Shown here piece by piece: positions 52,578 to 61,010 of a DNA stretch of 64,000 nt. The stretch is from Thermatribacter velox (GTDB lineage Bacteria; Atribacterota; Atribacteria; Atribacterales; Thermatribacteraceae). The first letter of the stretch is position 1. Every line of letters starts with the position of its first letter. Location: the NCBI RefSeq assembly GCF_038396615.1, contig NZ_CP121689.1, positions 1,996,001-2,060,000 of the forward strand, read 5' to 3'. The notes below the pieces were generated by a model that was given only the letters and a program-made list of their open reading frames with translations, was not told where the DNA came from and did no database searches. The translations under genes were made by a program, and so were the position numbers.

Positions 52578-53903
52578 TTAGGAAGTCATTGAAGCATAGA
52601 GTTTTTTGCGGGAATGTGAAGGGAGAATTCCCAACTGGTCTCTATAAAGGGTTACCGTACGTCGGGAAACCGAAAACCCCTGCTTGCGAAGGTAAGCAGC
52701 AATTGAAGCATCAGAAAGCGGCTTTTTGTGGTCTTCCTTTTGAATAAGCTGCTTAATCACTTGCTTGGCGGGGTAAGAAGGATCAAAAAAGAACTTTACT
52801 TCCTTGACTACTCCACTGGGCAAAAGCACCCGTTTACCTTTGAGCACCTGACACACTGCAGCAATGCTGACTCCAAGCGCTTCGGCAACTTCCTTCTGAA
52901 GTAGAGGAACAAAAGCAGTGTTGTCTCCAGCAAGATACTTCTTTTCTCGAAAGACGATATACTCAAGAGCGCGTAACAGAAGGCTATTGCGATAGCGCAA
53001 GCAGGAGAGAATTTCCCGTGCCTCGTGCAAGCGTTCCTCCAGGAAAGACTGTTCCCGAGAATTCAGAGAAGATCTTTTATCCTTAAAAAGGGAAATAAAG
53101 CCCTCATTAAGGGTTAGCTTGAGATAAGGAGAATCAAAAAGTAAAACTCCGTATTCGTCACCACCTAACGCCACGATCTCAGCATCATAGGAAACTCTTC
53201 TGGTGTCATCCAGCTCTTTGCGACCTCGCTCATCAAGACCCGCTTCAAAAAACTCCCGAAAGGAAACAAAAAGCGATTCTCCTTTCTTCAGAAGAAACCT
53301 TATCTTTTCAGGGTGTTTCCGAAGCTGGAAGCTTTCCTCCAGAGTAATGAGTCCCTTGTTAAGGCACTGCAAAAGGACAAACTCCAGAGTATCTGCAGCC
53401 GCAAACCCTACAAAGCCCTCAGCACGGACTTTCTCAATAACCCCCTGAAGCTGGTCTTCAGGAACTCCCAGATGGAAAGCAAATTTTCTCAGGTCAAGAC
53501 GCAAAAAACCTTCCTCATCAAGATTGGCAAGGATAACTTCCAGCAATTTCAGCTCTTCTTTGCTAAGCTCTACGCAGGAAAGAATCTCCTCTTCGAGCAA
53601 TTCTTTGAAACTCCTCTTTTCAGAAAACGATCCGGGATCTTCCAGATAATAGCCGGTATCGTTCCTTACAATGCGTCCACAGTTAGGACAAAAATCCAAA
53701 TACCGATCCAGGGGTTGCTCGCAGGCAAAACAAAACATACGCTCTTCAAATTCCAGAAAAGGATTTTCTTGCAGGAGTTGCTCAAGTTTCATTTCTAGTT
53801 CTTCCAGAGGAAGCATCATCATTTCTCCCGCCAGCATCATTTTGGGAATCATTTTTTGTTTCTGGTGCATGGCGAGCGACTGGCGCAGTTCGGGCTTCTT
53901 CAT
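52578..53903 (-). CDS. rpoN: Divergent sigma-54 with zinc-ribbon insertion
   Basis: 441 aa. C-terminal RpoN box SRRTVTLYR (413-421; classical ARRTVAKYR), HTH VAEALGVSIAAVCQVLKGKR then LPSGVVKEVKFFFD (classical region with P-x-G-V-x-x-L-x-x-F-F) and core-binding helices (about 95-250). The N-terminal region I (LRQSLAMHQKQKMIPKMMLA, Met-rich) is unusual, and a zinc ribbon (C58-x2-C61, C72-x2-C75) is inserted between region I and the core-binding part. Sigma-54 normally has no such zinc site. Probably a specialised flagellar sigma-54. Confidence 0.85.
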   Translation of the reverse strand: MKKPELRQSLAMHQKQKMIPKMMLAGEMMMLPLEELEMKLEQLLQENPFLEFEERMFCFACEQPLDRYLDFCPNCGRIVRNDTGYYLEDPGSFSEKRSFKELLEEEILSCVELSKEELKLLEVILANLDEEGFLRLDLRKFAFHLGVPEDQLQGVIEKVRAEGFVGFAAADTLEFVLLQCLNKGLITLEESFQLRKHPEKIRFLLKKGESLFVSFREFFEAGLDERGRKELDDTRRVSYDAEIVALGGDEYGVLLFDSPYLKLTLNEGFISLFKDKRSSLNSREQSFLEERLHEAREILSCLRYRNSLLLRALEYIVFREKKYLAGDNTAFVPLLQKEVAEALGVSIAAVCQVLKGKRVLLPSGVVKEVKFFFDPSYPAKQVIKQLIQKEDHKKPLSDASIAAYLRKQGFSVSRRTVTLYRDQLGILPSHSRKKLYASMTS

Positions 53904-55201
53904 TCCTCAGCCTCCAAAGGCAAAAAAATCGAAAACGTGCTTCCTTGGCCCTCTTCTGAAGTAACTTCCATCCAGCCCCCGTGGGCACGAACAATGCTGT
54001 AACAGATGGAAAGCCCCAAACCCGTACCCTGGGGCTTGGTGGTGAAAAAGGGCTCAAATATCCGATTCAGCTTCTCAGCCGGTATTCCCTTACCGTTGTC
54101 CTGAAAAGAAATGGATACAAAAATTCTTTTACCCGGTTCGAAATTCATTTCTGAAAATGGAATTTGCTCTGCAGAGAGGGAAACTTTCCTAACCGTAACC
54201 CCCAGAACGCCCTCCTCTTTATCCATTGCTTCCACAGCATTTCTTATAAGATTGAGAAAAACCTGCCGCATGCGCAACTTGTCAATCTGCAAGGGAGGAA
54301 TTCCGTTCTCAAAGGAAAACTCGAGGCGTTGGTTATCCCGGAAGTAAATTCTCCCCATGTTAAGTACTTCTTCTAAGAGAACACAAATATCGACAGTTTC
54401 TCTCTTGAGAATGCTGGGCTTGGAAAAATCGATCAAATTCCTGAGGATTTCCCCACAGTGTTCGGCGCTCTTTTCGATGTTTTCAAGCCCGTGACGCACA
54501 CTTTTGCAGGTGGGACAACTGAAAGAACTTCTATCCAGCTTGCCGCGCAGCATCTGCGCATATCCGTATATAACCCCCAGGGGGTTGTTAATTTCGTGAG
54601 CAATGCTTGAAACCAATCGCCCAATACTTGAGAGCCGTTCAATCTGGCGAACGCTCTCTCCAAGCTGCGCTCTTTGCGTGACATCCTCGACGATGCCTCC
54701 AAACCCCATAAAGCACTTTTCCTCCCTTATCGGGAAGAAACGAAGATTGAGCAACTTTCTGTTTCCGGAAGAATCATGAAAAGATACGTTTCTTAAGAAA
54801 AGCTCTTTCCCCTCCCAGCGAAGCTTTCTCAAAAGAGGAGCAATTTCTTCCACTCCTCCAAAAATTTGGTCTACTTTCTTTCCCAGCACCTCTTTTTCTT
54901 CAAGCCCCAGAATTTCCATCATTTCCGCATTAAAAAACCACAGGCTGCCCTCTGCGTCAGCCATGAAAAAACCCATCGGAAAAGCACGGAAAAAATGTTT
55001 CAGGGACGAATCTTCCCTGGAACTTTGCGCAAACTCAAGGAGCAATTTTTTGTCAGCTCGTGAAAGCAAGACGGAAGACGCAAAGCACTGACCGGGAAAA
55101 CCCAAAACAAGCAGCACATCGCTGGAAAGGAAAATACCACCAAACACGAAAGCCTTTTTCTTCAAGAAAGGCTTCCCAGAAGGTGTCCGGTCGCCTCTCA
55201 C
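53900..55201 (-). CDS. PAS-domain sensor histidine kinase, N-terminus uncertain
   Basis: 433 aa from GTG 55201. PAS domain (about 68-175), DHp with phospho-His in SIAHEINNPLGVIYGYAQML (H202), CA domain (NLIRNAVEAMD, DNGKGIPAEKLNRIFEPFFTTKPQGTGLGLSI). A CPTC pair (C229, C232) and C249 lie in the DHp loop. No ribosome site precedes GTG 55201. A 100-codon frame from ATG 55355 (22 bases after cheY) runs to 55053 in another frame and reads like the missing N-terminus, so a one-base shift near the TATTTTCC at about 55127 is suspected. Pairs with the NtrC-type regulator upstream. Confidence 0.8.
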   Translation of the reverse strand: MRGDRTPSGKPFLKKKAFVFGGIFLSSDVLLVLGFPGQCFASSVLLSRADKKLLLEFAQSSREDSSLKHFFRAFPMGFFMADAEGSLWFFNAEMMEILGLEEKEVLGKKVDQIFGGVEEIAPLLRKLRWEGKELFLRNVSFHDSSGNRKLLNLRFFPIREEKCFMGFGGIVEDVTQRAQLGESVRQIERLSSIGRLVSSIAHEINNPLGVIYGYAQMLRGKLDRSSFSCPTCKSVRHGLENIEKSAEHCGEILRNLIDFSKPSILKRETVDICVLLEEVLNMGRIYFRDNQRLEFSFENGIPPLQIDKLRMRQVFLNLIRNAVEAMDKEEGVLGVTVRKVSLSAEQIPFSEMNFEPGKRIFVSISFQDNGKGIPAEKLNRIFEPFFTTKPQGTGLGLSICYSIVRAHGGWMEVTSEEGQGSTFSIFLPLEAEE

Positions 55202-55376
55202 AATTTACAAGCAAAAGCGCAAGGTGTTTCCGGAAAAAATACAATCCAGAATAGGCAACCATCACCCACTTTCCCCCGCTCTTTTTAAGGAGGACCAGCA
55301 AAGCAGCTTTTAACTTGCGACGCAGCAAATGCAAAGCCCTGCGAAAGGAATCCATTCCGTTTCTTTCTATACCACT

Positions 55377-55742
55377 CTACTGACCCAAAACTTTCTTGAC
55401 AGCTTCAATAACTCGATCCGGTTTAAAGGGTTTCACCACAAAATCCTTGGCCCCCGCCTGGATAGCATCCACTACCATCGCTTGCTGCCCCATAGCACTG
55501 CACATGATGATTCTGGCTTTAGGATCTCGCTTTATGATTTCCTTGACTGCAGTAATGCCGTCCATCTCGGGCATAGTGATATCCATGGTAACCAGGTCTG
55601 GCCTACTCTCTTCATACTTTAAGATTGCTTCTTTGCCGTTACTTGCCTCGGCAACCACCTCATAGCCGTTTTTAGTCAGGATGTCCTTCAACATCATCCT
55701 CATAAACGCAGCGTCATCTACGATCAAAATCCGTCCTGGCAT
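55377..55742 (-). CDS. cheY: Chemotaxis response regulator CheY
   Basis: 121 aa from ATG 55742. Single receiver: ILIVDDAAFMRMMLKDIL, phospho-Asp in LVTMDITMPEMDG, K in AKDFVVKPF. Ends 22 bases before the kinase reading frame. AGGAGG lies 10 bases upstream; start overlaps cheA by 29 bases. Confidence 0.93.
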   Translation of the reverse strand: MPGRILIVDDAAFMRMMLKDILTKNGYEVVAEASNGKEAILKYEESRPDLVTMDITMPEMDGITAVKEIIKRDPKARIIMCSAMGQQAMVVDAIQAGAKDFVVKPFKPDRVIEAVKKVLGQ

Positions 55743-57762
55743 TCTCTGCAAACCTCCTCAATTGTGAAAATTTCGCTAATAAGCTGGCAACATCCAGAAT
55801 CAGCGAAACGGTACCATCACCAAGAATGGTAGCCCCTCCCAAACCCCGGATATCACCGATATACTCACCGAGAGATTTGATGACTATTTCCTGTTCACCA
55901 ATGATTTCATCAACTACGAGACCCGCCATAGAACGAGCTGCATTGACCACTACAGTATAAAACACAGTTGAAGCAGCCTCCCGATTCGAAAAGGTTGCCT
56001 CAACTTCGCCACTCAAAAGTCCCGCCAGAGAAACCAGGGGCAAAGTGTTACCTCTAAAAAGTGTGGTGAGCACCTGGTTGAGCCAGTAGGTATTTTTTAG
56101 CTCTACTCGTTCGATTTCCACCACATCAGAAAGGGGTATAGCGAAAATTGCTTCTTTCACCTTGACCAGCAAGGCCCTGACAATGGCCAGAGTCAGAGGT
56201 AGCCTTAGATAAAAAGTAGTACCCTTCCCCTCAAGACTTTCCACAAAAACCTGCCCATTGATCTTTTCGATGTTCCTTTTCACTACATCCATACCCACTC
56301 CACGACCTGAAACATCGGTTACTTCTTCGGCCGTGGAAAAACCGGGATGGAAGATAAAATCAATGATTTCTTTTTCACTGAGTTTTTCCAGTTCATCCGC
56401 TTTCACCAATCCTCTTTCAAGGGCTTTTTGCTTGAGTTTCCCAAGCGATATGCCCCTTCCATCGTCTTGAACCATGATTACCACTGAATTTTCCTCTTGA
56501 TAGGCCTTGAGCAGAACCCTACCCCGAGCAGGCTTTCCAGCAGCTGCTCTTTCTTCGGGAGATTCTATGCCATGATCTATCGCATTGCGCAAAAGGTGAA
56601 TCAGAGGATCAGTGATTTCCTCAAGGAGTGAGCGGTCCAGCTCGGTTTCTTCGCCCTCAATTACAAAATCAACCTCTTTACCAGAGTTGCGGGCAATATC
56701 CCGAACCATCCTCGGAAAGCGATTAAACACCTCAGCCAGAGGCAACATACGGGCTTTCATGATTTCCGTTTGTAATTCGTTAGTAATCCGACCCAGGTGA
56801 GTGGAAGTGTCGGCAAGCTGCTCGCGAAGGGCTTTGAGATCTGTTTCTGTGTCCAGCCGCTGAATGCTGTTTTCGAGTCTCGCCCGGTCGATAACCAGCT
56901 CTCCCACCAAGTTCATCAGGTTATCCAACCGCTCCACATCAACACGCACCGTTTTTCGAATACCCTGTACAGACTTTGCAACTTCTCTTTGAGCTGCCTG
57001 GCCCTCTTTCTCCTTCTCCGCTTCCACTTCCTGGACTTCCACTTTCTCAACTTCCGCAACGCCCAGAACAGCTGAGCGAATTGCCTCGGCCTCCCCAGGG
57101 AAAAGCACCTCAACGAGAAAACTCTCTCCAAAGTTTTCCTTTTCAAGCTCAGCAACCGTTGGTTCAGAAAACAATATCTGGGCACCCAGTTCCTGAAGGC
57201 GGTTTAAAACCAGATAAGCCCTGACTCCTTTCATGGAACAATCTTTATGCAGGAATACTCTAACCTGGTAGCGTTTCCCCTCAGAAGCTTTGTTTTCGCC
57301 GCTCTCTGCCACTTTACCTGGATGAGCGCCAGTATCTTCTTCTTTTAGTGCCTCCTGGTCATCCACGCCACCAGCAAGAAACTGCTTTAAATGCGCTTCC
57401 AGTTCTCCGATATCCAGCTCCGGTTCTTGGGAGGTCTGGGCAATGCTTTCTTTAAACTCCCTAATCATGTCTACGCCCTTCAAAAGCAAATCCACTAAAG
57501 AAGGAGTAACTTCGAGCTCTTTATTCCGCACTCGGTCCAGCACATTTTCAAGGGTGTGGGCCAGCCCAGAGAGACGAACAAAACCCATTGATCCCGAAGA
57601 GCCCTTAATAGTATGAAAGGAGCGGAACAGAGCTTGAACCAATTCCTGGTTCTGGGGATCCCTTTCCAGGGATACCAGACCTTCTTCCAGGTTTTGGAGA
57701 TGCTCTTCAACTTCCTCCAAAAAAACTGCAAGATAACGTTCCATATCAAAGCTGTCTGTCAC
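55714..57762 (-). CDS. cheA: Chemotaxis histidine kinase CheA
   Basis: About 682 aa from GTG 57762. P1 Hpt domain with FRSFHTIKGSSGSMGF (His about 50), P2-like segment (about 165-250), dimer domain P3 (TVRVDVERLDNLMNLVGELVI), kinase P4 (LIHLLRNAIDHGIESPEER, GRGVGMDVVKRNI) and CheW-like P5. Phosphorylates CheY and CheB. No cheW or receptor gene is in the window. Confidence 0.93.
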   Translation of the reverse strand: MTDSFDMERYLAVFLEEVEEHLQNLEEGLVSLERDPQNQELVQALFRSFHTIKGSSGSMGFVRLSGLAHTLENVLDRVRNKELEVTPSLVDLLLKGVDMIREFKESIAQTSQEPELDIGELEAHLKQFLAGGVDDQEALKEEDTGAHPGKVAESGENKASEGKRYQVRVFLHKDCSMKGVRAYLVLNRLQELGAQILFSEPTVAELEKENFGESFLVEVLFPGEAEAIRSAVLGVAEVEKVEVQEVEAEKEKEGQAAQREVAKSVQGIRKTVRVDVERLDNLMNLVGELVIDRARLENSIQRLDTETDLKALREQLADTSTHLGRITNELQTEIMKARMLPLAEVFNRFPRMVRDIARNSGKEVDFVIEGEETELDRSLLEEITDPLIHLLRNAIDHGIESPEERAAAGKPARGRVLLKAYQEENSVVIMVQDDGRGISLGKLKQKALERGLVKADELEKLSEKEIIDFIFHPGFSTAEEVTDVSGRGVGMDVVKRNIEKINGQVFVESLEGKGTTFYLRLPLTLAIVRALLVKVKEAIFAIPLSDVVEIERVELKNTYWLNQVLTTLFRGNTLPLVSLAGLLSGEVEATFSNREAASTVFYTVVVNAARSMAGLVVDEIIGEQEIVIKSLGEYIGDIRGLGGATILGDGTVSLILDVASLLAKFSQLRRFAENARTDFDRR

Positions 57763-57780
57763 TTTTCCTTCCCCCTTCAA

Positions 57781-58425
57781 TCACCGTTCTCGCTGATTTC
57801 CACTTGCCTTCACGCTGCCTGTGGGTTTTGAAAGAGTTATTTCCAACACCACCACCGAATCCTCTTCCACCGTTATTTCTTCCACAGAAGGAAGATATCC
57901 TTCTTTCTCAAACACCAAAACATGCCCTCCTATCGGCACCTCTTCAAAGGAAAAGGCACCATTTTCGTTGCTTTGAGTGCTCTCCTCACCATCAAGGGTT
58001 ACTGTTACCGAAGAAAGTGGTTGGCCATTTTCGTCAAAAACAAAACCCACCACCTTACCCAAAAGGGGTAGCAGGGCGATTTCGACCGAAAAAGAACCTG
58101 TTTCGGGAACCTCGACAACCTCGCTCTTTGGGGCGTAGCCAAACACCGAAACCAGGATGACCTGCCTTCCTGAGGGCACCAGAGGCAAAAAGAAACTCCC
58201 ATCAGAAGCAGTAACATCACTTCGCTCGGGAAAGTCTCTCAAGGTAACTTCTGCCCCAACCACCCCCTCACCGCTCAAGGCATCAACTACTTTGCCAGCA
58301 AGGTCTACCTGAGGATGCAGGTTGGGAAAATGGGGCAAATTGCCCAGAAAACAGCCCGAACCCAGCAAGGAGAGAAATACAAAAATCACTGAAAATCCAG
58401 CCCAAAAAAAGGCTCTTCCCTTCAT
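57781..58425 (-). CDS. Lipoprotein with two carboxypeptidase-regulatory-like domains
   Basis: 214 aa. Lipobox LLGSGC at about 20-25, then two beta-sandwich repeats: GKVVDALSGEGVVGAEVTLRD and GFVFDENGQPLSSVTVTLDGEE, each followed by DGSFFLPLVPSG- or NGAFSFEEVPIGG-type turns. Anchored outside the cytoplasmic membrane. Its place between an NtrC-type regulator and cheA is unexpected. Overlaps the next lipoprotein gene by 4 bases. Confidence 0.75.
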   Translation of the reverse strand: MKGRAFFWAGFSVIFVFLSLLGSGCFLGNLPHFPNLHPQVDLAGKVVDALSGEGVVGAEVTLRDFPERSDVTASDGSFFLPLVPSGRQVILVSVFGYAPKSEVVEVPETGSFSVEIALLPLLGKVVGFVFDENGQPLSSVTVTLDGEESTQSNENGAFSFEEVPIGGHVLVFEKEGYLPSVEEITVEEDSVVVLEITLSKPTGSVKASGNQRER

Positions 58426-58784
58426 TGCCGCACCAGATAGAATGGGTAATACCCCGGAGTAAGCTCTAAAGTATAAATGGTTATAGTGTCTGACACACTT
58501 TCATAGCCATCCTTTGAAACCTGTACACTATATGTGCCCGGTGAAAGCAAAAAAACCGCTCTGCCCTGGCTGTCAGTGTACTTGGTGCTTGAGTAGCCAT
58601 TGCCGGAGACAGCAACCCGAGCCAGGGGTACTGGTAAAACATAACCGGAGCTTGAATAGGGCTCGATTTCGTAAACCAGAATATGGGTTTCTTTTTCCTG
58701 CCAGCGCACTCCTAAGCAACCGCCCTGAACAAGCAAAAGAAACAGCAAAAGAAACCAGTAAATCACTTTCTTTTTTGCCATCAT
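58422..58784 (-). CDS. Small lipoprotein, PEGA/regulatory-like fold
   Basis: About 120 aa from ATG 58784. Signal ending in lipobox LVQGGC, then ARVAVSGNGYSSTKYTDSQGRAVFLLSPGTYSVQVSKDGYES, a beta-sandwich similar to its neighbour. First of the two-lipoprotein unit, directly downstream of promoter motif site 2 (58810-58824). GAGGTGGG precedes the start. Confidence 0.7.
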   Translation of the reverse strand: MMAKKKVIYWFLLLFLLLVQGGCLGVRWQEKETHILVYEIEPYSSSGYVLPVPLARVAVSGNGYSSTKYTDSQGRAVFLLSPGTYSVQVSKDGYESVSDTITIYTLELTPGYYPFYLVRQ

Positions 58785-58809
58785 CCAGCCCACCTCTGAA
58801 AACATCTAT

Positions 58810-58824
58810 ATAAAATTTATTGCC
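58810..58824 (-). promoter_or_regulatory. Shared flagellar promoter motif, site 2 (lipoproteins)
   Basis: Minus strand GGCAATAAATTTTAT preceded by TT, with GG-N10-TA. It lies 26 bases upstream of ATG 58784; same pattern as sites at 34841-34855 and 52548-52562. Just upstream is the stop of the NtrC-type gene. Confidence 0.55.
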
Positions 58825-58841
58825 AATTTCAGAAGCAGAAC

Positions 58842-60158
58842 CTACTCCCGCAGCTTTTGCTCAAGCTCTTGCTCCGAAATACCCAGTATCAGGGCGGCTT
58901 TTGCTCTGTCAAACTCCACATGCTCGAGAACTTTCTGAATATACTCTTTTTCCATTTCTCGAAGAGTCTTCAGCCTTACTTCCCGAGGGGCATCAAAAAT
59001 CCAGATATCCTCGGCCTTTATCATTTCATCCCTGGTGAGTATCACTGCCCTCTCAATCACGTTGTCAAGCTCACGCACATTGCCCGGCCAGTGATAGCGC
59101 TTGAGCATTCGTAAAGCCTGAGGAGTAATTCCTTTCACCTTCTTATGTAGTCTTTCTGCATGCTTTTTGATGAGAAAATCACAAAGAAGGGGAATATCCT
59201 CACGCCGTTCTCTCAATGGAGGAAGTTCAATGGGCACCACATTCAAGCGGTAATAGAGATCTTCCCGAAAAGCGCCCTCCTGCACCATCCTTTTAAGGTT
59301 GCGATTGGTAGCGGCAATGATCCGCACATCCACGGTAATGGGGGCAACACCACCGACCCGTTCAAAGGTCTTTTCCTGAAGAACGCGTAAAAGCTTCACC
59401 TGCATAGTGGGGCTCATTTCACCAATTTCATCCAGAAAAAGCGTGCCTCCATCAGCAATCTCAAACTTGCCAAGTTTTCGAGCATGAGCTCCGGTGAAAG
59501 CTCCTTTTTCGTGTCCAAAAAGTTCACTTTCAAGCAGCGTCTCTGCAATAGCCCCACAGTTAACCACTACAAAGGGGCGGTCAGAGCGGTCGCTTTGAAA
59601 ATGAATGGAGCGAGCAAGAAGTTCTTTGCCTGTTCCACTCTCTCCATAGATGAGCACTGTAGCATCGGTGCGGGCTACCAAAGAAACAACTTCCATAACT
59701 TCCTTCATCTTGGGAGACTCCCCAATAACACCTTCAAAGTGATAGTTTTCTCGCATTTCTTCCAGATAGAAAGAGCGCTCTCGCTTCATGCGCTCTACTT
59801 CCAGAGCTCGCAAAACAGCGTTTTTTAGCTCCTCCACCTTGAAGGGCTTGGTAATAAAATCATAAGCTCCCATCTTTAGTGCTTCTACTGCATTGTCCAC
59901 GCTGCCATAAGCCGTGATCACGATAACCGGGATTTCCGGGTCTCTCTCTCGGATTCTTTGCAGAACCTGAAGACCTCCCAGGTCAGGAAGACGCAGGTCG
60001 AGAATGACCAAATCATACTGGGCACTTTCAAACTTGCCCAGAGCTTCCTCGCCCGATAGGGCAACATCAGTCAAAAGCTTTTCTTCCTGTAAAATTTCAC
60101 AGACCATCTCCGCCATAAACTCTTCGTCATCCACTACCAGAACCCTAAAAACAGGCAA
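58842..60158 (-). CDS. NtrC-family sigma-54 activator (FleR/FlrC-like)
   Basis: 438 aa. Receiver ([16 protein letters not shown], phospho-Asp in VILDLRLPD), AAA+ domain with [18 protein letters not shown] loop in [12 protein letters not shown] (needed for sigma-54 contact) and LFLDEIGEM, and C-terminal Fis-type HTH ([18 protein letters not shown]). Likely partner of the PAS kinase and of the divergent RpoN. TTG 60158 follows GGGGGAG. Confidence 0.93.
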   Translation of the reverse strand: MPVFRVLVVDDEEFMAEMVCEILQEEKLLTDVALSGEEALGKFESAQYDLVILDLRLPDLGGLQVLQRIRERDPEIPVIVITAYGSVDNAVEALKMGAYDFITKPFKVEELKNAVLRALEVERMKRERSFYLEEMRENYHFEGVIGESPKMKEVMEVVSLVARTDATVLIYGESGTGKELLARSIHFQSDRSDRPFVVVNCGAIAETLLESELFGHEKGAFTGAHARKLGKFEIADGGTLFLDEIGEMSPTMQVKLLRVLQEKTFERVGGVAPITVDVRIIAATNRNLKRMVQEGAFREDLYYRLNVVPIELPPLRERREDIPLLCDFLIKKHAERLHKKVKGITPQALRMLKRYHWPGNVRELDNVIERAVILTRDEMIKAEDIWIFDAPREVRLKTLREMEKEYIQKVLEHVEFDRAKAALILGISEQELEQKLRE

Positions 60159-60197
60159 AAAACTCCCCCCAGAGAAGCAAAATACAACCTATTTAGC

Positions 60198-60203
60198 ATT
60201 ATA
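60198..60203 (-). promoter_or_regulatory. -10 promoter element for NtrC-type gene
   Basis: Minus strand TATAAT, leading to a transcript start about 60191, a 33-base leader and TTG 60158. No TG in front and only a weak -35 (CTTAAT at 17 bases). Confidence 0.5.
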
Positions 60204-60231
60204 CCCAATCAGGGATAAAAATTAAGGGGGG

Positions 60232-60594
60232 TCAGCTTTTGCGGTCCACAAAGCGAGATTGAGAAGCAGTCTCCGACATGGTGGAGCGGAATTTCCGAAG
60301 AGCCTCGACCTCTTTTCTCATCTGTCCTGCTTCCTGAGCAAGTACCTGGATCCGCTCCTTGATGAGTCCCTTTATTTCTTCGTCAATACGCAGAATTTCC
60401 CTGATTAAACCGAGAGCCTTTGGGGCATCCTCAAGAATTGCAGGATCAGAGGCCAGATTTCCCACTGCTTTTATCAGTGTATCCCTTTCCCTGAGGTAAA
60501 GAGCGAGGTTCTCGAGGTCGCCCTTTTTGAACTCCTCAAGTATGGAAAGGGAAAGGTCTCTCATTTTCTCAAGTAAAAGCATGGTATTCTCCAT
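60232..60594 (-). CDS. FliT-like flagellar chaperone
   Basis: 120 aa, helical: MENTMLLLEKMRDLSLSILEEFKKGD, then a second long helix (IDEEIKGLIKERIQVLAQEAGQM). Position after fliS fits FliT/FlgN-type export chaperones; sequence similarity in this family is weak. Confidence 0.65.
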   Translation of the reverse strand: MENTMLLLEKMRDLSLSILEEFKKGDLENLALYLRERDTLIKAVGNLASDPAILEDAPKALGLIREILRIDEEIKGLIKERIQVLAQEAGQMRKEVEALRKFRSTMSETASQSRFVDRKS

Positions 60595-60604
60595 AGCTCA
60601 TAAT

Positions 60605-60994
60605 TCAGTGGGGGAGTTTTTTCTCAACTTCCATCCATGCTTCTTGCAACCCAGAAAAAAGCTTCAAAAGACCATGGATTTTCTCACGGTAGTTCTCCTC
60701 ATTGATTTCGGCACACTCTTTTAACATAAACTGATAGAGCTCAAGAAGATTGCGGGCAATTTCTCCGCCCTGTTCAAAATTCAAAGAAGCCATAAGTTCA
60801 AGCACTATCTTCTCGACTCTGACAATCATTTGATGCGCTTTCTCGGCCTCCCGCTCTTCATAAAGCAGCTCAGCCATCTTCAAAAATTTAATACCACCGT
60901 CATAAAGCATGACTATCAACCTTACTGGCGAAGCGGTATTCACCGCACTCATCTGGTAGGATTCTTTCGCTTTAGCCATAAGGTAGGCGTTCAT
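60605..60994 (-). CDS. fliS: Flagellin chaperone FliS
   Basis: 129 aa: NAYLMAKAKESYQMSAVNTASPVRLIVMLYDGGIKFLKMA is the FliS signature (positions about 2-41). Binds flagellin tails before export. Confidence 0.93.
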   Translation of the reverse strand: MNAYLMAKAKESYQMSAVNTASPVRLIVMLYDGGIKFLKMAELLYEEREAEKAHQMIVRVEKIVLELMASLNFEQGGEIARNLLELYQFMLKECAEINEENYREKIHGLLKLFSGLQEAWMEVEKKLPH

Positions 60995-61010
60995 TCAGAC
61001 ACCTCCTTCT

